DNA of 29,597 nucleotides from RUG11237 sp045126515 (lineage in GTDB: Bacteria > Bacillota > Clostridia > Lachnospirales > Lachnospiraceae): assembly GCA_045126515.1 (NCBI GenBank), contig JBGVOM010000011.1, positions 1 through 29,597 on the forward strand, given 5' to 3'. Under the pieces are notes generated by a model that saw only the letters and a list, made by a program, of their open reading frames with translations, was not told the DNA's origin and ran no database searches. Made by a program: the position numbers and the translations under genes. Below, piece after piece: positions 1 to 6,872 of the stretch. How positions within the stretch are numbered: the first letter of the stretch is position 1; each line of letters starts with the position of its first letter.

Positions 1-2
1 GT

Positions 3-28
3 AGGCAGATTGGAATATCTGTCTTTTT
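3..28 (+). terminator. Rho-independent terminator of an upstream gene
   Basis: An 8-bp stem, AGGCAGAT (3-10) with ATCTGTCT (17-24) and one G-T pair, encloses a 6-base loop and is followed by a run of five T. It would end a plus-strand gene lying left of the window. The stem is A+T-rich and modest. Confidence 0.6.
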
Positions 29-110
29 GTGATGTCATAATTTTTTTTGGGTGTAAGTACCAGGGCTTATTACATAAACCTCTCATGACATTTCGTTTCA
101 GGCTGAAAAC

Positions 111-356
111 ACCTAAATGTTATCTAAATGACATTGGACGCTCATAGGCGGGACAACTTCTTCCTTGGAAGGCAGAGGCAACGCGAATGCGAACTAACTG
201 TTAAGGGAAACTAAGACGCTCCAGAAGGCTGTCGCACCTAAGTTGCCCTAAACAGTGGATTTCGCGTTCACTAAGGACGCCTCTTGAATTGCCTTCCAAG
301 GAAGAAGTTGTCCCGCCTATGAGCTGTGCATCGAAGCAGATAAATTACCTCATGTT
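111..356 (+). repeat. Long structured palindromic element L1
   Basis: The core at 136-329 is 194 bp. It opens with GGACGCTC and closes with GAGCTGTGC. Arms 140-174 and 290-324 are perfect 35-bp reverse complements. Inside is a second fold: GAGGC (175-179) with GCCTC, GAATGCGAA with TTCGCGTTC, ACTGTT with AACAGT, and AACT with AGTT around a small GACGCTC...GCTGTCGC hairpin. The same core with different arm sequence recurs at 27441-27634 and 27819-28012. The outer stem outside the core is weak here (TTATCT 120-125 with AGATAA 338-343), so the outer bounds are set by analogy with the other copies. It lies 3' of the thioredoxin gene, on the opposite sense. No ORF, transposase or U-tract is present. 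Confidence 0.85.
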
Positions 357-381
357 TGACGGAAATTAGAATTGTTATACC

Positions 382-696
382 CTACACATACTTCTTCATC
401 ACATCCAACAATTCCGCCTTATTTCGAAATCCCTCTAATCTTTCTACGCATTCTCCGTCTTTATAAATCAGCATAGTAGGAACCACGCGGACAGAAAATT
501 CCATAGCCAGGGGCATTTCGTCGTCTACGCACACTTTGCCAATCTGAAATGCTGTGGTTTCCTCTGAAATTTCCTCCAAAACAGGTGCTAACATTTTGCA
601 GGGACCACAGGTTGTGGAATAAAAGTCCACCAGAAAAGGTACCTGAGATTTTACAACGGTTTCTTCAAAATTAGCTTGTGTTATCGCTTTTGTCAT
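382..696 (-). CDS. Thioredoxin with TCGPC active site
   Basis: A 104-residue single-domain cytosolic thioredoxin, the normal size for the family, which reduces protein disulfides using electrons from thioredoxin reductase. The redox motif C30-G-P-C33 is intact and the cis-proline is P73 in VVPT. The tryptophan usually preceding the first cysteine is threonine (T29), and there is an additional cysteine at C56. The start is fixed by an AGGAGG site (705-710 on the plus strand) eight bases upstream of the ATG. It stands alone, divergent from the NYN gene, with structured repeats on both sides (L1 downstream, S1 upstream). The family assignment is certain. Whether it is the main cell thioredoxin or a paralogue dedicated to a particular partner cannot be told from the window. 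Confidence 0.93.
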   Translation of the reverse strand: MTKAITQANFEETVVKSQVPFLVDFYSTTCGPCKMLAPVLEEISEETTAFQIGKVCVDDEMPLAMEFSVRVVPTMLIYKDGECVERLEGFRNKAELLDVMKKYV

Positions 697-724
697 AATA
701 TATACCTCCTAATTCTAGTCAAAA

Positions 725-735
725 AATATAGTATA
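725..735 (-). promoter_or_regulatory. Possible -10 region of the thioredoxin gene
   Basis: On the minus strand TATACT (730-735) and TATATT (725-730) lie about 30 bases upstream of the thioredoxin start. No good -35 hexamer is present at 16-18 bases. That position falls inside the outer arm of repeat S1, so either S1 supplies a weak -35 or the promoter relies on an extended -10. Confidence 0.35.
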
Positions 736-745
736 CCGTCTCTTA

Positions 746-875
746 GTGCTTCAGTTCTTTGCGGCTGTCTACACAGCCTATAATAAATACCGAAGCTTCC
801 AGAGTTGTTTGGGTCTGCTCAGGAAGCTTCGGTATTTATTATAGGCGTCCTGACAACCACAAAAACCTGAATCAC
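746..875 (-). repeat. Short structured palindromic element S1
   Basis: Read on the minus strand, it opens with GGACGCC (ends at 850) and closes with GGCTGTG. The inner stem 776-800 with 822-846 is 25 bp and perfect, around a 21-base loop. An outer stem pairs 746-769 with 852-875: 19 Watson-Crick pairs, 3 positions that are G-U only on the minus strand, and 2 mismatches. The inner stem and loop are almost identical to S5 at 22709-22779. The differences in the stem are two base pairs changed on both arms. It sits between the divergent thioredoxin and NYN genes, so it is not a terminator of either. Confidence 0.85.
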
Positions 876-943
876 TACTATTGTTTCCACTTTTACCCAA
901 ATTAATGATAGAAATTCTACAAAAACTCGTGTAAAATAAAATT

Positions 944-959
944 GGGTGAGTTATCACCC
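944..959. promoter_or_regulatory. Inverted repeat in the NYN gene promoter region
   Basis: GGGTGA (944-949) and TCACCC (954-959) form a perfect 6-bp inverted repeat with a 4-base spacer, just upstream of TATATA (966-971), a plausible -10. A poor -35 (TTGGGT, 942-947) overlaps its left half. It could be an operator. No regulator can be named. Confidence 0.35.
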
Positions 960-1010
960 TTTAAGTATATATCGGAAAAAATATTATGAAAAATAGAGCG
1001 AGGAAAGACA

Positions 1011-2069
1011 ATGGAAGAAAGTATACAGGAAAAGAAACGTTTTGCAGTTTTGATTGACTCGGATAATATCAGTCCAAAGTATGCAGGCGTTATTTTTAAT
1101 GAATTAAACGAATACGGTCAGGCTACTTATCGTAGAATTTACGGAAACTGGTCCAAAGGAAACGGGTGGAATGAAAAAATTCTGTTGGAAAATTCTATTA
1201 TGCCAATACAGCAGTTTTCCTATACTACAGGAAAGAATTCTACGGATATGGCAATGGTTATTGATGCCATGGATATTTTATATAGTGGAAAGGTGGACGG
1301 GTTTTGCCTGGTGACCAGCGACAGCGATTTTACCAGATTAGCAATGCGCCTGCGGGAGGAAAAAATGCATGTGATAGGCATGGGTACTTCTAAAGCACCA
1401 GCCTCTCTGACAAAATCCTGTAATAAGTTTATATATCTGGATTTGATCACGGAACATAATGAAGGTGAAGAAAAGTCTGGTCAGGAAACCAAGAAAACTA
1501 CTCAAAAGAAAAAGGCAGAACAGGATAAAAACGGAAAAAATCAGGTACAGGCAAATAAAGAAAGGGCTGATGCGGCAACTGCAAAGGAGCAGGAAGCCGA
1601 AGAAGGTGTAACTAAGATAAAAGATATTGAAGATGCTATCAACAATATGATTGGAAACAGTAACGAGGAAAATGTGGAACTGGGCGTTGTGGGCAGACGG
1701 CTTGGCGAACTGTTTTCTGATTTCGACGTACGAAATTATGGCTACACAAAACTAAGTATTTTTGTCAGCGACGGTCTGAAAAATTATAAATTAAAACAGG
1801 AAGGAAACCGTGTTTTAGTCAGCAAAAATGATTTCCCTGCAAAAGAAGAGATTGAAAAAGAAATTATTGCATTGTTGATGGAAAATGGCGGAAAAATAGA
1901 CAATTTATCTATCGTCCACGGGGAACTGAAGAAAATACATCCAAATTTTGATACCAAGGACTACGGATACGGAAAATTCTCTAATTTTATTCGTAAAATG
2001 GGAAATATTAAAGTGGTGGGTAATACCATAGAGCTTAATACAAATGAAAAGAAAAAAAACAAAAAATAA
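1011..2069 (+). CDS. NYN-domain putative ribonuclease with two OST-HTH/LOTUS domains
   Basis: 352 residues. Residues 10-146 form a NYN (LabA/DUF88, PIN-like) nuclease domain with the expected acidic metal-binding residues: D16 and D18 in LIDSDN, D79 in NSTDMAM, D104 and D106 in TSDSDF. Residues ~150-200 are a Lys/Glu/Gln-rich, probably disordered linker. Two OST-HTH (LOTUS) domains follow at about 202-270 and 278-345, each with the typical YGY-K-x-S-x-F motif (NYGYTKLSIF; DYGYGKFSNF). NYN domains are RNA-cleaving or predicted to be, and OST-HTH domains are predicted or shown RNA binders, so a cytosolic RNA-processing or decay enzyme is likely. The RNA target is unknown. AGGAAAG four bases before the ATG supports the start. 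It is monocistronic, with structured repeat S1 immediately upstream. Confidence 0.85.
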   Translation: MEESIQEKKRFAVLIDSDNISPKYAGVIFNELNEYGQATYRRIYGNWSKGNGWNEKILLENSIMPIQQFSYTTGKNSTDMAMVIDAMDILYSGKVDGFCLVTSDSDFTRLAMRLREEKMHVIGMGTSKAPASLTKSCNKFIYLDLITEHNEGEEKSGQETKKTTQKKKAEQDKNGKNQVQANKERADAATAKEQEAEEGVTKIKDIEDAINNMIGNSNEENVELGVVGRRLGELFSDFDVRNYGYTKLSIFVSDGLKNYKLKQEGNRVLVSKNDFPAKEEIEKEIIALLMENGGKIDNLSIVHGELKKIHPNFDTKDYGYGKFSNFIRKMGNIKVVGNTIELNTNEKKKNKK

Positions 2070-2181
2070 ATTTTGTTACAGAAAGATAAAAAAAGCTTGT
2101 GAAAATTCACATAAAAAGCAAAATTAAAATTGGTAAAACAGACGATTTTACAAAATGAAGGGAAATATTCCTTAGGCTTCA

Positions 2182-2210
2182 TTGACTTTTTGACGAAAAA
2201 AAGATACAAT
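2182..2210 (+). promoter_or_regulatory. Sigma-A promoter of the amylase operon
   Basis: TTGACT (2182-2187) and TACAAT (2205-2210) are separated by exactly 17 bases, giving a near-consensus housekeeping promoter. Transcription would start near 2217, about 50 bases upstream of the amylase ATG. Confidence 0.8.
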
Positions 2211-2225
2211 TATTTAATAAATATT

Positions 2226-2241
2226 AATATTTCGTTAACAT
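2226..2241 (-). promoter_or_regulatory. cre-like / LacI-family operator site
   Basis: Read on the minus strand, ATGTTAACGAAATATT fits 14 of 16 positions of the catabolite-responsive element consensus WTGNNARCGNWWWCAW. It lies roughly 10-25 bases downstream of the predicted transcription start, where CcpA or a maltose-type LacI-family repressor could block transcription. The match is imperfect at the CA near the end. Confidence 0.45.
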
Positions 2242-2256
2242 TTTTAGAAGAAACTT

Positions 2257-2265
2257 AAGGAGGAG
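2257..2265 (+). promoter_or_regulatory. Ribosome binding site of the first amylase
   Basis: AAGGAGGAG lies four to five bases before the ATG at 2270 and supports that start over internal methionines. Confidence 0.75.
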
Positions 2266-2269
2266 AAAA

Positions 2270-5200
2270 ATGAAGAACACATGGAAAAGAATTGTGTCCG
2301 CTATGTTGGCAATTATGCTTGTTTTATTGTCTGTATTTACTTTTACAGATGAGCAGACTGTATTTGCGGCAGAGGAAAACACAGTTACCCTTCATTTTAA
2401 AAGCCCATGGGGCGGAGCAAATATTTTTTACTGGAATCAAGGTGAGAAATATAACAATCCGGTAAAATGGCCGGGAACGGAAATGACAGATGAAGGTGAT
2501 GGATGGTATAGATATACTTTTGAAAATACAGGCACTGTGAACTTTATGTTTAATTATGAAGGAAAGCAGACCAGACATTACACAAAAACAACCGGTAATT
2601 ATTGGCTGGAAAACAATCAGTGGTTTGAGCATAAGCCGGGCGAAAGTGAGCTTACACCGACTTCTACGCCGAAGGTGACAAAGGCGCCGACCACGACACC
2701 GACAGCTACAGAGGCACCAAAACAGGTATTGCAGCCAATCAGAACTGTGACACCTACAATGGCACCGGTTGTAACAATTGCTCCTACAGAAAAGACAATT
2801 ACTCTTCATTTTAGAAATAGTGAGGCAGCAAATGTATATTATTGGAATGTAAACGGTGGAATAAATACACCGGTTGCATGGCCGGGAGCTGCAATGGCAT
2901 CGGAAGAAAATGGCTGGTATAAATATACAATGGAAAGTGCTGAGAGTGCCAATATTGTATTTACTACAGAAAAGAACGAATCAGAAGAGATGTATGTGGT
3001 AGATGGTGAATGGTGGTATGAAGACGAGTTGTGTGACTTTGCACCGGATAGTTATAAAACACCGACACCAACGGAAATAGCCATTCCTACAGTAACAGAT
3101 GGACCGGAAATTCCAACACCACAGGCAACTCCAACCCAAGGAGCAGAAGTGACAAAGGAACCGGATGGAACAGCAACGCCGACACCAACGCAGGGACCGA
3201 CACCAACGCAGGGACCGACATCAACACCAAGACCGCAGGTAAAAGGAAAAATCGTTGTACATGTCAGTGGCAAGAAAACCATTTACCAGTGGGATGTGGT
3301 TGATGGTCAAGAGGTAGTCAGAACAGAAAAATGGCCGGGAAACAGCATGACAGATGAAGGAAACGGCTGGTATACATATACAATCGAAAATACTACCAGT
3401 ACAAATGTGATTTTCAGTAACGAAGGAAGCGGACAGACTGGAAATTTAGTTGCAACAGAAGGAGAATGGTGGTTCAAAGGAGGAAAATGGTACGATTATG
3501 ATTTGTCATTAATTACACCAACACCAAAGCCAACCAGAAAGCCAACCGTAACTCCGGGACCAACATCAACTCCTGTACCATACGATAGAACTGATTTTAG
3601 AGATGATACGATTTACTTTGTAATGACCACAAGATTCTATGATGGGGATCCTACTAATAACGTTCATTGCTGGCAGGATGAAAAAGCAGGGAATCCGGAT
3701 GACGATCCAGCATGGAGAGGTGACTTCAAAGGATTAATAGAGAAACTGGATTATATTAAAGCTTTAGGATTCACCGCAATCTGGATTACACCGGTGGTAG
3801 AGAATACCAGTGGATATGATTATCATGGATATCATGCCAGTGACTTTAGTAAAGTAGATTCCAGATATGAATCAGAAGATTGTACTTATCAGGATTTGAT
3901 TAATGCCTGTCATGAAAAAGGCATGAAGATTATTCAGGACGTTGTACTGAATCATACAGGTAACTTTGGAGAAGCCAATCTGGTACCAATGTTTACAAAA
4001 GAAGGAGATCAGTCTACGATAGATTGTCTACAGATACGAGAAGATTCCGAATTGCCGGAAAATTACAATGAACTTACTTCGGATGGGCAATATCAGGCAA
4101 GACTTGCTTTGATGAAAAATACAGATGGTGAGAATCATGATACTCAAAATCTGTATCATCATTATGGAAACTTTAACTGGGATGAATTTAATTCACAGTT
4201 AGCGCAGATAGATGGTGACTGTGTGGACTTAAATACAGAAAATCCGCTCGTATATAACTATTTGATTAATTGTTATACAAAATATATCAATATGGGAGTG
4301 GATGCTTTCCGTATGGATACAACGAAGCATATTTCAAGATTAACTTACAATGAAACTTTTAACAAAGCATTTAAGGAAGCAGGTGGAGAAAACTTCTTTA
4401 TGTTTGGCGAAGTCTGTGCCCGTGAGAGAAATGTATGGTACAGAAATACTCCACCATTGTCAGCACCGTTCTACACATGGGCAGAAACAAAAGATTATGG
4501 CTGGAGTGATGATCCGGCAGACGTAGGAGAAACAATCGGTGATAGTGGTAGAGAGGAACATTTAGTGGGTAACGTACTACTGACACAGCAACATTACAAT
4601 GACAATTCTGGAACGACTGATCAAGAAAGGGAGGCGGCTATAAAACGGCAGCCAGTCAGTGATAATGCGTTCTTGGATGGAAATAATTATCATGAGCCGG
4701 ATTATAGTCAGTTTTCTGGACTTAGCGTAATCGACTTCCCGATGCATTGGAATTTTAAGAATGCCAGTGATGCATACAATGTAGCATTGGGCGGTGATAA
4801 GTATTATAATGATGCAACATGGAATGTAACGTATGTTGATTCTCATGACTATGCACCAGATACAGCACCAGAGAAAAAGAGATTTGATCAGCCGGAAGAC
4901 ACTTGGGCTGAAAACCTGAATTTAATGTTTACTTTCAGAGGTATTCCATGTATCTACTATGGAAGCGAAGTACAGTTTATGAAGGGAGCACCAATTGATG
5001 TGGGACCAAATGCACCATTGTCCACAACCGGTCGTGCTTACTTTGGAGATTATCTGGAAGGTGAATTAACTACCACAGATTTTTGTGAGTATACAGCTTC
5101 TGGTGCAGTGGCAGATACATTAAGCCATCCATTGGCTATGCATATTCAGAGATTGAATAAGATTAGAGCAGCAATTCCTGCACTGAGAAAAGGCCAGTAC

Positions 5201-5485
5201 TCAACAGAAGGTGTAACCGGCGGTATGGCATTCAAACGTCGTTACACAAATGCAGAAGAAGGCGTAGACAGCTTTGTATGTGTAGCAATTACAGATGCAG
5301 CTACCTTTACAGGAATTCCAAACGGAAAATATGTGGATGCAGTTACAGGGAATGTACAGAATGTATCTAATGGAACCCTTACGATTGAAGCAACAGGAAA
5401 AGGTAACATGAGAGTTTATGTTTTAGATGACCTTACAACAAAAGCACCGGGAAAAGTAGGTGAGGATGGAAAATATCTGAAATAA
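2270..5485 (+). CDS. Secreted alpha-amylase, three CBM26-like modules plus GH13
   Basis: 1071-residue extracellular starch hydrolase. A signal peptide covers about residues 1-33 (KR, hydrophobic run, cleavage near VFAA). Three starch-binding modules of the CBM26 type follow at about 37-122, 176-258 and 326-412, each with the Y/W-rich and WPG motifs, separated by Thr/Pro linkers. The GH13 (beta/alpha)8 domain spans about 440-960. Its conserved regions are DVVLNH (557-562), DAFRMD with nucleophile D683, FMFGEV with acid/base E714, and VDSHD with D860, so the catalytic triad is complete. A C-terminal beta domain runs to ~1053. No LPXTG anchor or SLH repeats are seen, so it is probably released or held by binding to partners. 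First gene of an operon with the LRR protein and a paralogous amylase. Endo-acting alpha-1,4 hydrolysis is inferred; pullulanase-type specificity cannot be excluded. Confidence 0.95.
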   Translation: MKNTWKRIVSAMLAIMLVLLSVFTFTDEQTVFAAEENTVTLHFKSPWGGANIFYWNQGEKYNNPVKWPGTEMTDEGDGWYRYTFENTGTVNFMFNYEGKQTRHYTKTTGNYWLENNQWFEHKPGESELTPTSTPKVTKAPTTTPTATEAPKQVLQPIRTVTPTMAPVVTIAPTEKTITLHFRNSEAANVYYWNVNGGINTPVAWPGAAMASEENGWYKYTMESAESANIVFTTEKNESEEMYVVDGEWWYEDELCDFAPDSYKTPTPTEIAIPTVTDGPEIPTPQATPTQGAEVTKEPDGTATPTPTQGPTPTQGPTSTPRPQVKGKIVVHVSGKKTIYQWDVVDGQEVVRTEKWPGNSMTDEGNGWYTYTIENTTSTNVIFSNEGSGQTGNLVATEGEWWFKGGKWYDYDLSLITPTPKPTRKPTVTPGPTSTPVPYDRTDFRDDTIYFVMTTRFYDGDPTNNVHCWQDEKAGNPDDDPAWRGDFKGLIEKLDYIKALGFTAIWITPVVENTSGYDYHGYHASDFSKVDSRYESEDCTYQDLINACHEKGMKIIQDVVLNHTGNFGEANLVPMFTKEGDQSTIDCLQIREDSELPENYNELTSDGQYQARLALMKNTDGENHDTQNLYHHYGNFNWDEFNSQLAQIDGDCVDLNTENPLVYNYLINCYTKYINMGVDAFRMDTTKHISRLTYNETFNKAFKEAGGENFFMFGEVCARERNVWYRNTPPLSAPFYTWAETKDYGWSDDPADVGETIGDSGREEHLVGNVLLTQQHYNDNSGTTDQEREAAIKRQPVSDNAFLDGNNYHEPDYSQFSGLSVIDFPMHWNFKNASDAYNVALGGDKYYNDATWNVTYVDSHDYAPDTAPEKKRFDQPEDTWAENLNLMFTFRGIPCIYYGSEVQFMKGAPIDVGPNAPLSTTGRAYFGDYLEGELTTTDFCEYTASGAVADTLSHPLAMHIQRLNKIRAAIPALRKGQYSTEGVTGGMAFKRRYTNAEEGVDSFVCVAITDAATFTGIPNGKYVDAVTGNVQNVSNGTLTIEATGKGNMRVYVLDDLTTKAPGKVGEDGKYLK

Positions 5486-5521
5486 TATAGTTGGAATAGG
5501 GAAATTGAAAGGAGATATCAT

Positions 5522-6841
5522 ATGAGATACAAGAAAGCACTTTGTGGAATCCTTGCGGCAACTTTGATTACCGGAACTTTCACAGAAGGGCTTGCTGTAA
5601 ATGCAGCAAGCACAGCTAATTTTAGCCAGACAACAGAAATTAATGCAGCAGAATCAGATTTTGAATTTGATGCTGCAACAGGAACAATTACAAAGTATAC
5701 AGGAACAGAGACAGCCGTGGTGGTACCTTCCACCATTGGCGGTGTTGCAGTGAAAAAAATCGGAGCAGACTGTTTTGCAAGTAATGAAAAGATTACCTCT
5801 GTTGAAATCTCACAGGGAGTAACTGAAATCGGAGAAGAAGCATTTTTAAACTGTCCGAATTTAAAGACGGTAGTACTTCCAAAGGGTGTGAAAACACTTG
5901 GTCAGTTAGCATTTTTTATGTGTGAAAAATTAGAAAATGTTACTATGGAAAGTGGTATTGATGAAATAGGAACAAATACATTTTATGGATGCTCCAGTCT
6001 GAAAGGTATTCAGCTTTCAGCTACAGTGAAAAAAGTTGGAAATTACGCATTTATGGGATGTTCTTCCTTAGAAAAAATGACAATTCCGGCTTCTGCATCT
6101 TCCATTGGAACCGGTGCTTTTCAGGATTGTAGTGGTTTAAAGGAAATGACAATTCCGGCTTCTGTAACTACAATCGGAGAAGAAGCTTTCGACAGAGAAA
6201 CAAATATGAAGATTAACTGTGAAGAGGGAAGTGCAGCATACGAATATGCTCATGCATATGGTATTACAAATAGTGTGGATGAAGCAGATGCAACAAAAGC
6301 ACCGACAGAAGGTCCAAAGAAGCAGACAACTTACACGATTACATATGTATTAAACGGAGGAAAGCTCAGTGGTAATGTTGCAAAAACCTATGATGGTACT
6401 GCAAATATTGCACTTCCAAAAGTAACAAAAAGAGGATATACATTTGCAGGATGGTATGCAGAAAAATCCTATAAGACAAAAGTAACGGCAGTGAAGAAAG
6501 GAACTACAGGAAATAAAACTTTCTATGCAAAATGGAAAAAAGTAAAGAAACCGTCAAAACCTACCATTTCAACTGTAAAGAATACCAAATCAAAACAGAT
6601 GAGTGTTAAGTTGAAGAAAAAAGTAAGTGGTGCAAAAGGCTATGAAATGGTATATGCAACAAACAAGTCATTTACAAAGAATAAGAAAACAGTAAGATTT
6701 ACAGGAACTTCCAAAACAGTGAAGAAACTGAAAAAAGGACAGACTTATTATGTAAAGGTAAGAGCTTATAAAGTAGATTCTACAAACAACAGAGTACCGG
6801 GAAGCTACAGCTCAGTTAAGAAAGTAAAGATTGAAAAATAA
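5522..6841 (+). CDS. Secreted BspA-like leucine-rich repeat protein with InlB-type repeat
   Basis: 439 residues. The signal peptide covers about 1-29 (cleavage near VNAAS). Residues ~46-250 carry LRR_5 (BspA/Treponema type) repeats of the pattern IGxxAFxxCxxLxxVxIPxxVxxIG. A short Thr/Pro spacer precedes an InlB B-repeat/Flg_new module at about 272-340 (GYTFAGWY, TFYAKWKKV). The Lys-rich C-terminal ~95 residues resemble a fibronectin-III fold. No sorting signal is evident; the basic tail may hold it to the cell wall. AAAGGAG a few bases before the ATG sets the start. It lies 36 bases after the first amylase and 31 before the second, so it is co-transcribed. Such proteins usually mediate adhesion or protein-protein contact. 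A role in presenting or organising the two amylases is inference from context only. Confidence 0.88.
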   Translation: MRYKKALCGILAATLITGTFTEGLAVNAASTANFSQTTEINAAESDFEFDAATGTITKYTGTETAVVVPSTIGGVAVKKIGADCFASNEKITSVEISQGVTEIGEEAFLNCPNLKTVVLPKGVKTLGQLAFFMCEKLENVTMESGIDEIGTNTFYGCSSLKGIQLSATVKKVGNYAFMGCSSLEKMTIPASASSIGTGAFQDCSGLKEMTIPASVTTIGEEAFDRETNMKINCEEGSAAYEYAHAYGITNSVDEADATKAPTEGPKKQTTYTITYVLNGGKLSGNVAKTYDGTANIALPKVTKRGYTFAGWYAEKSYKTKVTAVKKGTTGNKTFYAKWKKVKKPSKPTISTVKNTKSKQMSVKLKKKVSGAKGYEMVYATNKSFTKNKKTVRFTGTSKTVKKLKKGQTYYVKVRAYKVDSTNNRVPGSYSSVKKVKIEK

Positions 6842-6872
6842 ACAATCGATATAATTATAAGGAGAGAGGACA

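Noticed and set aside
136..329. L and S elements as integron attC sites or as MITEs of a DNA transposon
   Set aside because: attC R boxes (GTTRRRY) are not at the ends, no integrase is present, terminal inverted repeats are not conserved between copies, and no target duplications are seen.
746..875. Structured hairpins as ordinary intrinsic terminators
   Set aside because: None is followed by a T-run in its sense direction, and S1 lies between two divergent genes where no terminator is needed. S5 could still stop the kinase transcript by another mechanism.
3052..3282. Antisense ORFs opposite the Thr/Pro linkers of the amylases
   Set aside because: They are low-complexity Val/Gly mirrors of the linker codons with no start signals.
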